This document shows positions 50,440 through 58,027 of a stretch of DNA of 64,000 bases, piece by piece; the stretch's first letter is position 1; each line of letters begins with the position of its first letter. Position numbers and translations under genes: made by a program. Under the pieces are notes generated by a model. The model was not told where the DNA came from. It worked only from the letters and a program-made list of their open reading frames with translations, and did no database searches. The stretch spans positions 1 to 64,000 of the IMG/VR virus record IMGVR_UViG_3300037069_000806; one strand, given 5' to 3'. This DNA comes from a virus.

Positions 50440-50956
50440 GGCCAAGGTCCGCCTCCTCATCTGTCTCAAGTGCAAGAGCCTGGAGGAACTGCCGGACTAC
50501 GAGGGCCCGGTCGAGAACGACCACCTGCTGGAGCACCTCGCCTCTGAGCACGCGCGCCGTCATCCGCACGCCATGAACAGCGGCAACCTCGTCAAGGTTC
50601 CTGCTGCGGCGTGGGACCTGCCCGAGACGCGCGCGCAGATCCAGGACGAGATCCGCAAGGCCATCGGCGGCGGTGAGACCGGTCTGGGATCAGCGTTCTA
50701 CGAGGCCCGCAACACGTTCCTGGAAGACGCGATGACCTGCTTCGCGGCGCACCAGCGCAACCCGGCGTGCAGCGACTACAAGGACGACAGCAAGGCCCTC
50801 GGCGTCACCGAGGACATCAAGCAGACCTGGAAGGACGCGGGCATCAAGCGGACCAAGTACGTGGACCGCGCGCAGCGTCGCTTCCTCTGTGAGTTCTGCC
50901 CGGTCCACTCACTCGTGCAGCAAGCAGCCCGCCGCAAGGCCGGGCTCGACAAGTAG
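50432..50956 (+). CDS. Zinc-binding protein, unknown
   Basis: 174 residues, overlapping the previous gene by 8 nt. LLICLKCKSLEELPDYEG with a later HLASEH makes a zinc-finger-like N-terminus; a second pair, CEFC, lies near the C-terminus with DRAQRRFL before it. It may bind DNA or protein. Function unknown. Confidence 0.55.
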   Translation: MAEAKVRLLICLKCKSLEELPDYEGPVENDHLLEHLASEHARRHPHAMNSGNLVKVPAAAWDLPETRAQIQDEIRKAIGGGETGLGSAFYEARNTFLEDAMTCFAAHQRNPACSDYKDDSKALGVTEDIKQTWKDAGIKRTKYVDRAQRRFLCEFCPVHSLVQQAARRKAGLDK

Positions 50957-50969
50957 AACGGAGCACCAC

Positions 50970-51368
50970 ATGCCCAACCTCGCTGGAGTCATCGACCTGT
51001 CCTCGCTCTCTGCTGACGACCAGGCGGCGGTCGATGTCATGGCGGAAGGCGTCGAGCCCGAGTCGGAGTCCGAGACCGCCGGGCTGGACGCCCGCCAGCC
51101 GGTGGACACCCTGTTCGTCGTCTTCCGCGCGCTCGATGGCCAGGTCATCGGGACAGCCGACCCGGACATCCTCAACGTGATCCGACCGCTGCGTCAGGCC
51201 ACGGCCGACGACCTGTACGGCATGTCCGCCGTCGTCCAGAAGGACATCACCGCTGCGGAGTCCGGCCAGGCCGCAGGACAGGCGGTCCAGGCGGCACTGA
51301 TGCAGCAGATGCAGCAGGTCAAGGCCGCGCAGGAGGAAGCCCAGATCCGCTCCCGTCTCAAGATCTGA
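50970..51368 (+). CDS. Unknown acidic protein
   Basis: 132 residues, with ACGGAGC upstream. Acidic N-terminus (SADDQAAVDVMAEGVEPESES), a strand-helix core (VDTLFVVFRALDGQVIG) and a Gln/Ala coiled-coil-like C-terminus (AALMQQMQQVKAAQEEAQ). No family recognised. Confidence 0.5.
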   Translation: MPNLAGVIDLSSLSADDQAAVDVMAEGVEPESESETAGLDARQPVDTLFVVFRALDGQVIGTADPDILNVIRPLRQATADDLYGMSAVVQKDITAAESGQAAGQAVQAALMQQMQQVKAAQEEAQIRSRLKI

Positions 51369-51383
51369 GAGGAGGGAATCACC

Positions 51384-51560
51384 ATGGCTATTCAGAAGCG
51401 AACTGTCATCTCACTGAACGTGTGGACCGCTGGGTCACCCGTCACTCTCGGCGACCTCCAGGAGTTCATCAACACGGCGCGCACAGCGGGGCTAGACGAG
51501 TCGACCGCTCTCCATTACGCGGGCAGCGGCTCCATCGAGGTCGCACTCCCAGAGGCGTGA
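51384..51560 (+). CDS. Small unknown protein
   Basis: 58 residues with an excellent GAGGAGGGA ribosome site. Sequence AIQKRTVISLNVWTAG, then TLGDLQEFINTARTAGLDEST and IEVALPEA, a beta-alpha-beta pattern. No homologue recognised. Confidence 0.55.
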   Translation: MAIQKRTVISLNVWTAGSPVTLGDLQEFINTARTAGLDESTALHYAGSGSIEVALPEA

Positions 51561-51565
51561 CGCCC

Positions 51566-51796
51566 ATGCTCTGGTCCTTCCTTCTCACCATCATCGGAGT
51601 CTTCGGGCTCTGGTTGGTGGGTAGGAAGGACTGGCGCGGGTTCGTCGTCGGTATCTGTGCTCAGGTGCTCTGGGCCACGTACGCCACGGCCACCCATCAG
51701 TGGGGCTTCTACATCTCGTGCATCGCCTATGGGTGGATCAACCTCAAGAACCTTCGGGGTTGGCACTCATCGGAACCGGTTCTCAGAAACCGGTAG
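51566..51796 (+). CDS. Small membrane protein
   Basis: 76 residues. Two hydrophobic helices (WSFLLTIIGVFGLWLVG; GFVVGICAQVLWATYATA) plus a shorter third (GFYISCIAYGWI), of the type often found in actinophage genomes. Could be an accessory holin given the lysis genes 2 kb upstream. Not proven. Confidence 0.6.
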   Translation: MLWSFLLTIIGVFGLWLVGRKDWRGFVVGICAQVLWATYATATHQWGFYISCIAYGWINLKNLRGWHSSEPVLRNR

Positions 51797-51805
51797 ACTT
51801 GCGGT
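51774..51805 (+). promoter_or_regulatory. Double AACCGGT element before metalloprotease gene
   Basis: AACCGGTT (51774-51781) and AACCGGTA (51788-51795) are 14 bp apart. TAGACT (51794-51799) follows as a possible -10, with 6 nt before ATG 51806, the same gap as in the right-end promoters. Confidence 0.5.
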
Positions 51806-52567
51806 ATGTCACGACGCTCCCGACCCGAGTTCGACATGAGGTCGAACATCAAGGCCGCGCCGGGCAGCCAAGGCACCCTCTTCCAAGGCGGACAGAAGTC
51901 CGGCAATAAGTGGGCCCGTGGCTACGCGCCCGAGCGACTGGCCGAGGTTCGTGACGCCCTGGCACACACACCCGTCGTCGGAGGCGACCGACCACGCCAG
52001 GTGGGAGTGAACGAGGCCGGAGAACCACGCTACGACAGCCCACAGTTGCGCTCATTCGTCACTCAGGAACTGGCACGCTCGTCTGTCCCCGCGCAGCAGA
52101 TGCAGGGCATCGCGCGCATCGGCGCAGCGACAGGTGAGGGTCGTCAAGGTGCCTACTGGCCGAAGACCCGGACCATGGACCTCAAGGTCGGTCCCGACGT
52201 CTCGATCCACAAGGCGGGTGCCACCCTGATCCACGAACTGGGGCACCACGTCGACCTGAGCGAGGGCCACACGGCTACTACCCTGGATCCCCTGCTCCAG
52301 CAGGACCACCGGACCTACGCCCCGCAGGCCAAGGGCCGCGCCGAGGGGTTCGCGGACACCTTCATGGAGAACCACTTCGTCCCCCACCCCAATAGCCCGT
52401 ACCAGGACGCGAAGCACGTCCCCGGTGGCACGTACGACCAGCGATTCAACACCCGGGAGTTAGCCAGCCACTACCCCGGCTACCTCACCACGCGGCCGGG
52501 CCCCCGGCGCACGCTCGACCACCTGGGTCCGCAGTTCGGCCAGCACCAGCAGCAGGAACTATTCTGA
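51806..52567 (+). CDS. Zinc metallopeptidase (HELGH)
   Basis: 253 residues. HELGHH at 143-148 is a zincin active site, with a downstream Glu in KGRAEGFADTF near 180 as a likely third ligand. The N-terminus has SQGTLF and the C-terminus ends QQQELF; both fit Q-x-x-L-F. Such peptidases could process virion proteins or degrade host proteins. No signal peptide. A leaderless or near-leaderless promoter probably precedes it. Confidence 0.72.
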   Translation: MSRRSRPEFDMRSNIKAAPGSQGTLFQGGQKSGNKWARGYAPERLAEVRDALAHTPVVGGDRPRQVGVNEAGEPRYDSPQLRSFVTQELARSSVPAQQMQGIARIGAATGEGRQGAYWPKTRTMDLKVGPDVSIHKAGATLIHELGHHVDLSEGHTATTLDPLLQQDHRTYAPQAKGRAEGFADTFMENHFVPHPNSPYQDAKHVPGGTYDQRFNTRELASHYPGYLTTRPGPRRTLDHLGPQFGQHQQQELF

Positions 52568-52776
52568 TGGCCGCCTCCGATCACCTGAGCCCACGACAGT
52601 TTAACGAGTACGGCTTCAGCAAGGACCGCAGGTGCTACTCGTCGGACTGCCACAACCCTGTCAGTGGGTGGACGCCCAGGTCGGCCATCGTAGCGGGGGC
52701 CAAGGGTGACGACGCGGTCCACACCTGCTCGTCCTGCCACAAGTTCTACACCGGGGAAGAGAGGCCGAAGAAGTGA
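52567..52776 (+). CDS. Small Cys-rich protein
   Basis: 69 residues; ATG overlaps the peptidase TGA. Four Cys as CYSSDC and CSSC make a zinc-ribbon-like site. Ends YTGEERPKK. Function unknown. Confidence 0.55.
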   Translation: MAASDHLSPRQFNEYGFSKDRRCYSSDCHNPVSGWTPRSAIVAGAKGDDAVHTCSSCHKFYTGEERPKK

Positions 52777-53261
52777 GCGCCGTCGTGCTCTCGGTTGAGG
52801 GCATCCTCAAGGACCACCGTGGAACCCCCATCGACGGGGGCATCATGCTCTTCGAGTCCCTGAAGAAGGGATTCTCGGTGGTGCTGGTCAGCAGCGAGAC
52901 CAACCTCGACAAGGTCAACCAGTGGTTGCAGATTGCGGGAGTCAAGGGCGCGCACTACCTGCTGGTCGCGAAGCCTGAGGACTCCGAGGAGGACGAGAAG
53001 CGCTGGCTCGCACAGATGAAGCGGGCCGAGGCGACCCTGACGGACATCCGGTTCGTGGTGGTGGCCGACCCTGGCGTCGCCGCCGTTCTTACCGACCACT
53101 CCTTCCCCGTACTGCTGTCGGTGCGGCCCGAGTACCTACGTCCCGAGTTTCGTCCGGATCACAAGCATGAAGTAACTCCGTGGGACACTTTGGTTGCGAA
53201 CGTAGACCGCCAGCGGACCATGCGCGCGGCCGACTCGCGGCCCTATGAGGAGGTTCTGTGA
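52773..53261 (+). CDS. HAD-like protein (putative)
   Basis: 162 residues from GTG. VVLSVEGILKDHRGTPIDGGIMLFESL, then VVLVSSETNLDKVNQWL and FVVVADPGVAAVLTDHSFPVLL follow the Rossmann-like HAD layout of phage proteins. In motif I the nucleophile Asp (expected in hhhDhDGT) is replaced (VLSVEG), so catalysis is doubtful. May be a degenerate phosphatase used for binding. Confidence 0.5.
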   Translation: MSAVVLSVEGILKDHRGTPIDGGIMLFESLKKGFSVVLVSSETNLDKVNQWLQIAGVKGAHYLLVAKPEDSEEDEKRWLAQMKRAEATLTDIRFVVVADPGVAAVLTDHSFPVLLSVRPEYLRPEFRPDHKHEVTPWDTLVANVDRQRTMRAADSRPYEEVL

Positions 53262-53653
53262 GCGGCATCCTGAACGTGCATCAGTTCGTCACCAATGCTC
53301 AGAATCAGTGGTGGACCCGCGAGCACCCGAGGTCGGTCCAGCCCATGAACGTGCAGGCGCAGCGGTCCATCGAGATCGAGCAGAGCGAGTTGGGGAACAT
53401 CGAGCACCTGCGTCAGAACGACGACGCCGACCACACGGGCTCGACCCCTCCGTCCGTCCCGTCCGAGTCTGCGACTCCGGCTCCCAGGAAGACCCTGCCG
53501 TCTCTGAAGGCGTCCGCCCGGCGCAAGGCCAACGTCCCGGTCATGCCGTCATCCCGGGGTCGGGTCGCATCCCCTGGCATGACCGTGTCCTCTCGCACAC
53601 CCCGACCGAATCCGAAGAAGCAGGCTGGACCCGGACAGGGGTCCATGTTCTAG
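53258..53653 (+). CDS. Unknown disordered protein ending QGSMF
   Basis: 131 residues from GTG. Short helical N-terminus (ILNVHQFVTNAQNQWWTRE; RSIEIEQSELGNIEHL) and a long Ser/Pro/Arg-rich tail. It ends QGSMF, comparable to QGKLF (47694) and QQELF (52567). Function unknown. Confidence 0.5.
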   Translation: MSGILNVHQFVTNAQNQWWTREHPRSVQPMNVQAQRSIEIEQSELGNIEHLRQNDDADHTGSTPPSVPSESATPAPRKTLPSLKASARRKANVPVMPSSRGRVASPGMTVSSRTPRPNPKKQAGPGQGSMF

Positions 53654-53693
53654 CGAATCCCTGATCCAACGAAGAACCGACCTGGGGAACGAC

Positions 53694-55202
53694 ATGAAGA
53701 TCTGGTACGGCGGGAGCGAGATCCCTGGCTGGCGCACGCTCCTGGAAGAGGAGCAGATCCCGCATGTCGCCCTGTCCTTCGTCGGCCTCGGCCGCAGGAA
53801 CAAGTTCACCAAGCCTTGGATCGTCGCCGAGCGGTACCCGGACTGGCAGCAGGTCTTCCTCGACTCAGGTGCGCACTCGCTGAACAAGCGGGACGACATC
53901 GAAGAGGACACCCTCCTGGACCTGTACGAGAAGTACCGATCTCTGGTCATGGCCAACCTGGACCGGATCGCGATGGTCTCCGAGTTCGACGCCCTGGCCC
54001 TCGGGACCGATTGGATGGAGCGGCAGCGGACCGACTTCTGGGCTGACATCCCGACCGATAAGTTCGTCCCCATCTGGCACGCTGAACAAGGCCTGGGGGC
54101 GCTGGAGGCGCTGTGCGACCGCTTCCCCCAGGTCGGCGTGACCGCCTCAGCGATGGGCGGTAGGGACCTCGCGCCGTTCCTCGGCAGGCTTCACCGCACC
54201 TACGGGACGTGGCTGCACGGGGTCAACATGTCCAAGGTCGAGGAGATGCAGACCCTCCCGTGGCACTCCATCTCGACAATCTCGTGGCTCTCCCCGGCCC
54301 AGTACGGCGACACCATTGTGTGGACCGGTCGGGAACTCAAGCGCTACCCGAAGAAGATGAAGGAGCAGGCGCGAAAGCGGCACCGCACCGTCATTTCCGG
54401 AGCCGGTCTGAATCCGGAACTGATAGAGAACGACGACCCCAAAGAGGTGCTTCGACTGTCGCTGTGGTCCTGGCGTCAACTGGAGGCCAAGATCGACCGC
54501 CGACACCTCGCGGTGGTCCCGGAGGGCGAAAGTAGTAACTCTTTCGCCGAACAGACGTCAGGAGCGAACGTGGTCACCGACGACACAGATGTTGATACGA
54601 AGGCTCCGGAGGCTGCGTACGAAGGTACAACTTCGGCGGTGCTGAAGGTTCGCGAACGTATCAACTTGCCCATCTTCGGACAGATCACGAAGACGGTCCC
54701 TGGGTTCGGGGAGGACGGGGCCCCGGAGGAGCAGGAGATCACCCTCCTGAACAGCCGTTCGGAGTCCCTCCGGATGTGCGACACCTGCTTCCTGGCGTCC
54801 AAGTGTCCGGCAATGGAGCCCAAGAGCAACTGCGTCTATGACATCCCGATGGAGATCCGCACCAAGGACCAACTGGACGCTCTCCAGGACTCCCTCATCG
54901 AAATCCAGGCCCAGAGGGTCGCTTTCATGCGGATGTCGGAGGATCTGGAGGGCGGATATGCGGATCCCAACCTCTCCAACGAACTCGACCGCCTCGGCAA
55001 GATGATCCAGCGCAAGCAGGACAGCCAGGACGAGCGGGTCTCGATCAACATCCAGGCACAGGCTCGTGGCCAGGCCGGGATGATCTCGCGAATCTTCGGG
55101 AGGGACGCTGGGGACTCCGTCCGAGCACTCCCCGGCGGCCCTATCTCGGTCGAGCGGGCCATGGAGGACTCACCGATTCTGGACGCTGAGGTCATCGACT
55201 GA
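53694..55202 (+). CDS. TGT/DpdA-like TIM-barrel protein fused to Cys-rich domain
   Basis: 502 residues. Residues 1-250 show a TGT-like pattern: VFLDSGAHSL near 56, SEFDALALG near 92, IWHAEQ near 126, VGVTASAMGGRDL near 146, LHGVNMSK near 175 and SISTISWLS near 193. These resemble the DSG, QGG, GGL and barrel-end motifs of tRNA-guanine and DNA 7-deazaguanine transglycosylases. Residues 360-395 hold a Cys cluster (CDTCFLASKCP...C), followed by helices (NELDRLGKMIQRKQD). No deazaguanine synthesis genes are in the window. The fold is a moderate-confidence call. Confidence 0.5.
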   Translation: MKIWYGGSEIPGWRTLLEEEQIPHVALSFVGLGRRNKFTKPWIVAERYPDWQQVFLDSGAHSLNKRDDIEEDTLLDLYEKYRSLVMANLDRIAMVSEFDALALGTDWMERQRTDFWADIPTDKFVPIWHAEQGLGALEALCDRFPQVGVTASAMGGRDLAPFLGRLHRTYGTWLHGVNMSKVEEMQTLPWHSISTISWLSPAQYGDTIVWTGRELKRYPKKMKEQARKRHRTVISGAGLNPELIENDDPKEVLRLSLWSWRQLEAKIDRRHLAVVPEGESSNSFAEQTSGANVVTDDTDVDTKAPEAAYEGTTSAVLKVRERINLPIFGQITKTVPGFGEDGAPEEQEITLLNSRSESLRMCDTCFLASKCPAMEPKSNCVYDIPMEIRTKDQLDALQDSLIEIQAQRVAFMRMSEDLEGGYADPNLSNELDRLGKMIQRKQDSQDERVSINIQAQARGQAGMISRIFGRDAGDSVRALPGGPISVERAMEDSPILDAEVID

Positions 55203-55296
55203 GGTTCGCAAGGTAGTTGGTATTTCACCGACCGAACCCCTGCGTACTGGTGTCGCGCGAGCCCGACCGATTCGGGGACCGATGAGCACACAGGCT

Positions 55297-55342
55297 GGGC
55301 TACAGTCCGCGACCGATCTGGGCTACAGAACGCGGTCGATGG
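55297..55342 (+). repeat. 23-bp tandem repeat, two copies
   Basis: GGGCTACAG-N2-CGCG-N2-CGAT occurs at 55297 and 55320, period 23 bp (about two helical turns). It lies in the non-coding junction. It may be a protein-binding array or part of an end or origin structure. Confidence 0.7.
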
Positions 55343-55351
55343 GACACGCCG

Positions 55352-55378
55352 AACCGTAAACCGGCTAACCGTAAACCG
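55352..55378 (+). repeat. AACCGTAAACCG direct repeats
   Basis: AACCGTAAACCG at 55352-55363 and 55367-55378, 15 bp apart. The AACCG core resembles the half-sites of the AACCGGTT palindrome used in the promoters. Confidence 0.65.
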
Positions 55379-55538
55379 ATTTACCAGAAGCGCGCCACTT
55401 GGGGCACCGGCCATCAGAAAGTGATTGCCGAAGACATCTCGACATTCTCCTTTCGGGATCTTGCTGCCCTGGCCCGCCTTGACTCCCTGCCCCGGCCATT
55501 GGCTGACCCCTCACACGCAACACACCGGGCGAAACCCC

Positions 55539-55573
55539 TTGACAACCGGTTCACGGGGCCTCAACCTGGAGGC
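55539..55573 (+). promoter_or_regulatory. Leaderless promoter 1
   Basis: TTGACA (55539-55544), 17 nt, CAACCT (55562-55567), 6 nt, ATG 55574. AACCGGTT (55544-55551) overlaps the -35. First of seven with the same geometry. Confidence 0.75.
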
Positions 55574-55816
55574 ATGTCAACCGGACGCCGCGCCATCATG
55601 AACCGCAAGTCGGGCACCTGCCACTGCGGTGCCCACGTCCCGAGCGGGACCGGTCTCGCAGTCGCCCCCAGCGGTTACGGCCGGAAGCCCTGGGAGGTGC
55701 TCTGCCCCACCCACGCCGCTGACCACCAGCGCCAGTACCAGGCCGTCGAGGACGACCGGCTGGCGTACTACGGCAGCGCCGAGCGGGCCGACTCCTTCGC
55801 CCCGAGTGGCTGGTGA
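55574..55816 (+). CDS. Small zinc-binding protein
   Basis: 80 residues from ATG placed 6 nt after the -10 of promoter 1; earlier in-frame starts would pass through the promoter. CHCG and LCPTHAADH suggest a zinc site. The C-terminus is acidic and polar. Function unknown. Confidence 0.6.
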   Translation: MSTGRRAIMNRKSGTCHCGAHVPSGTGLAVAPSGYGRKPWEVLCPTHAADHQRQYQAVEDDRLAYYGSAERADSFAPSGW

Positions 55817-55917
55817 CCGTGGACGACTTCGGGCTCTGCCCTCACCTCGACAACCAGTGCGACCCAGCCTCTGCACCGTGCGGCGGCTGCCGACAGGACC
55901 AGGAGACAACGTCATGA
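55813..55917 (+). CDS. Tiny Cys-rich protein
   Basis: 34 residues from GTG in a GTGA overlap. Four Cys: CPHLDNQC and CGGC, a compact zinc-binding pattern. The stop overlaps the next ATG. Probably a real mini-gene because both ends are coupled. Confidence 0.45.
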   Translation: MTVDDFGLCPHLDNQCDPASAPCGGCRQDQETTS

Positions 55918-56075
55918 GCAAGACCTACCGGGACGCTCACGTGGACCGCGTGCAGGAACTGCGCCGGGGGAGCCGGACCGACCGGTTCAGCCCGACCAAG
56001 GACCGCCGGGTCAAGGGCGGCCGTTCCGACCAGCGGCGGATCCTCGCCACCCTCAACCTGAAGGGCGAGTACTGA
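55914..56075 (+). CDS. Small basic protein
   Basis: 53 residues in an ATGA overlap. Highly basic (RVQELRRGSRTDRFSPTKDRR, KGGRSDQRRIL). May bind nucleic acid. Function unknown. Confidence 0.5.
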   Translation: MSKTYRDAHVDRVQELRRGSRTDRFSPTKDRRVKGGRSDQRRILATLNLKGEY

Positions 56076-56077
56076 TC

Positions 56078-56299
56078 ATGTACCCGAACTCCTCCTCCTG
56101 CCCCTACGGCGAGACGTGCTGCCCCCGCGAGGGGTCGTCCTGGCCTCTCACCACCGTTCACCTCAAGGACGGCGACAACGGTGTCCAGGTCCGGGGTCGG
56201 CTGACCACCACGGACGACGAGGTCACCCTGACCACGAAGAGCGGACGGCGTTACGTCTTCCCGCGCGAGGGTGTCGCGTACTGGATCGTGGAGGCCTGA
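56078..56299 (+). CDS. Unknown small protein
   Basis: 73 residues, 2 nt after the previous stop. Three Cys in the first 15 residues, then a beta-hairpin-like region (GVQVRGRLTTTDDEVTLTTKSGRRYVFP). The stop overlaps the next ATG. Confidence 0.5.
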   Translation: MYPNSSSCPYGETCCPREGSSWPLTTVHLKDGDNGVQVRGRLTTTDDEVTLTTKSGRRYVFPREGVAYWIVEA

Positions 56300-56388
56300 T
56301 GCTCGACCGGCCCTTTGCCGTCGCGCTGTTCATCGTGTCCGTCGTCGCCTTCCTCTGGGTGATTCTTCGCGACGACAGCATCGACTGA
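56299..56388 (+). CDS. Tiny single-pass membrane protein
   Basis: 29 residues: MLDRP, a transmembrane helix (FAVALFIVSVVAFLWVIL) and RDDSID. The ATG overlaps the previous TGA. Probably an early membrane-active peptide; unknown. Confidence 0.5.
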   Translation: MLDRPFAVALFIVSVVAFLWVILRDDSID

Positions 56389-56409
56389 CAAGCCTTTCTG
56401 TGAAACCTA

Positions 56410-56444
56410 TTGACCACCACCCACGGAAGCCCCACACTGGAGCC
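56410..56444 (+). promoter_or_regulatory. Leaderless promoter 2
   Basis: TTGACC (56410-56415), 17 nt, CACACT (56433-56438), 6 nt, ATG 56445. The AACCGGTT palindrome is replaced by ACCACCCA here. Confidence 0.75.
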
Positions 56445-57254
56445 ATGGACCTCACCACGCCCGCTCAGATCGACACCCGCCTCGCCGCCATCTACTGGGA
56501 GGAGGCCAAGGTCCGCGCCGAGCGCGACCAGGCGCTCGCCAACCTCCGCCGGATCGTCGCGGCGCAGGGCACTTACGAGGCGGCGTACTACTGGAACAGC
56601 CCGGAGAAGCAGGCCGAGGCCGAGCGCGTGATCAACGCGGCCGACGCCGAGATCACCCGCCTGGGGAACGAGGCCGAGCCGCTGGAGGCGCAGTACGCCG
56701 CACGTCGCTGGACCCGGTACTACCTCGTGACCAACAGCAACGGGCACGTCCACTCCTCCACCTCGTGCGACACCTGCTTCCCGACGACCCAGTACGCGTG
56801 GCTGACCGAGCAGTCCGGCATGACAGCCGAGGCGCTGGTCGACCTGGCGGGCGAGTCGGCATGCACCGTCTGCTTCCCGTGGGCACCGGTCGCGGTGCTC
56901 GCGCGCCCCTCGGTGCTGGAGGCCCCGGAGCGAAAGGCGGCGCGCGAGGAGCGCGAGGCCAAGCGGGCAGCGCGGGACGCGAAGAAGGTCGAGAAGGCGC
57001 TCTTCACCGACGAGCCCGACCGGGTGATCAAGATCGACGTCCACTACCTGGGCACCGTGGCTGCTGCCCGCTCGTGGCTGACCGATGCGGCGCAGTGGAA
57101 GGGCTGGTACGAGGCCGATGGGCGCGAGGGCGGCCACCCCTCCTACCCGCCGGAGGGCGTCGCCCAGGTCGCCCAGGCCGTCGCTGCCAAGGAAGGCAAG
57201 ACCACCGAGACCGTGCTGGACGAGGCTGCCAAGCGCGCAGCGAAGAGGAAGTGA
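56445..57254 (+). CDS. Coiled-coil protein with zinc-binding core
   Basis: 269 residues. N-terminal coiled coil (IYWEEAKVRAERDQALANL), a core with CDTCFP near 110 and CTVCFPWAP near 145 forming a four-Cys zinc site, then a charged helix (RKAAREEREAKRAARDAKK) and a C-terminal DVHYLGTVAAARSWL segment. The ATG follows promoter 2 directly. Function unknown; possibly a host take-over protein. Confidence 0.6.
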   Translation: MDLTTPAQIDTRLAAIYWEEAKVRAERDQALANLRRIVAAQGTYEAAYYWNSPEKQAEAERVINAADAEITRLGNEAEPLEAQYAARRWTRYYLVTNSNGHVHSSTSCDTCFPTTQYAWLTEQSGMTAEALVDLAGESACTVCFPWAPVAVLARPSVLEAPERKAAREEREAKRAARDAKKVEKALFTDEPDRVIKIDVHYLGTVAAARSWLTDAAQWKGWYEADGREGGHPSYPPEGVAQVAQAVAAKEGKTTETVLDEAAKRAAKRK

Positions 57255-57258
57255 CATC

Positions 57259-57567
57259 ATGATCACGTACAGCCTGTTCCTCCCGGTGCTGACCCGGGAC
57301 CCGGACGCGATCCGGCGCGCGCTCTACGCGCACTCGTCGGTGGTCAAAGAGGTCGAGGTCAGCGCCAACCACGCCGCCCTCATCGTCCGCGTGGACGCGG
57401 CCACCAACGACGCCGAGGTCGGCCCGGTCAGGAGCCGGGCGCAGTTTCTGGCCGAGTACCAGCGCGGTCGGCTGCTCTCGTTCCTGGGCACCGCCGTGAT
57501 CGAGCCCCAGGAGACCGAGGAGACGGCGTACGCCCTCCTGGTCGATCTGGTCGGCGCGCTGGTCTGA
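57259..57567 (+). CDS. Unknown protein
   Basis: 102 residues, 4 nt after the previous stop. Hydrophobic/strand-helix pattern (TYSLFLPVLTRDPDAIRRAL; HAALIVRVDAATNDAEV). No motif recognised. Confidence 0.5.
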   Translation: MITYSLFLPVLTRDPDAIRRALYAHSSVVKEVEVSANHAALIVRVDAATNDAEVGPVRSRAQFLAEYQRGRLLSFLGTAVIEPQETEETAYALLVDLVGALV

Positions 57568-57602
57568 CCTTCACCGGTAGTCAAGGATCTCCGCGAAACC
57601 CC

Positions 57603-57637
57603 TTGACCACCGGTTCGGACGGCCCCATACTGGACAC
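57603..57637 (+). promoter_or_regulatory. Leaderless promoter 3
   Basis: TTGACC (57603-57608), 17 nt, CATACT (57626-57631), 6 nt, ATG 57638. CACCGGTT (57607-57614) overlaps the -35. Confidence 0.78.
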
Positions 57638-58027
57638 ATGACGAACCGCGCCCAGGCCCCGCAGGACTTCATCGGCTCGTACGGCTCGACCTGGCGCGCA
57701 GGCGTCATCTCCGAGCACGTCCCCGCGTTCGTGGCAGCAGGCGGCCAGGTCCGCCCGGCCGCATCCGGCTCCGGTCTCTCGTGGGCGGTCATGACCGACG
57801 CCAACGGCTGGGCGCTCCCCGTCGTGTGCTCTGCCCTGGTGGCGGTCTACACCGAGGACGGCGCGCAGACGGGTCGCTGCGGCGCGGACGCCACGGTCGA
57901 CGGCTCGTGCCCCGGTCACGCCGAGGAGGCCGCCTCCTGGCTGGCAGCCAGCGAGGCCGAGCGCGTCCGCTGGGAGAAGGACGCCGACGCGTGGGCCGTC
58001 CAGGTCGCACCCGGGCTGTGGGTGTGA
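57638..58027 (+). CDS. Unknown protein
   Basis: 129 residues directly behind promoter 3. Globular, with three Cys (VVCSAL, GRCG, SCPGH) and GLSWAVMTDANGWALP. C-terminal helix EAASWLAASEAERVRWEK. Function unknown. Confidence 0.55.
   Translation: MTNRAQAPQDFIGSYGSTWRAGVISEHVPAFVAAGGQVRPAASGSGLSWAVMTDANGWALPVVCSALVAVYTEDGAQTGRCGADATVDGSCPGHAEEAASWLAASEAERVRWEKDADAWAVQVAPGLWV

Larger units (their letters stand above)
55203..55538 (+). other. Non-coding junction between late-type and right-end regions
   Basis: About 340 bases with no convincing gene. It contains a 23-bp tandem repeat (55297-55342), two AACCGTAAACCG copies (55352-55378) and, at its right end, the first leaderless promoter. An open frame from 55421 is in frame with the gene at 55574 but would run through the promoter, so it is not called. 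Confidence 0.6.

Noticed and set aside
52773-53261. Active HAD phosphatase
   Set aside because: The motif I aspartates are not present (VLSVEG), so enzymatic activity was not claimed.
55421-55573. Upstream in-frame extension of the gene at 55574
   Set aside because: It would translate through the promoter at 55539; the ATG after the -10 is the consistent start.
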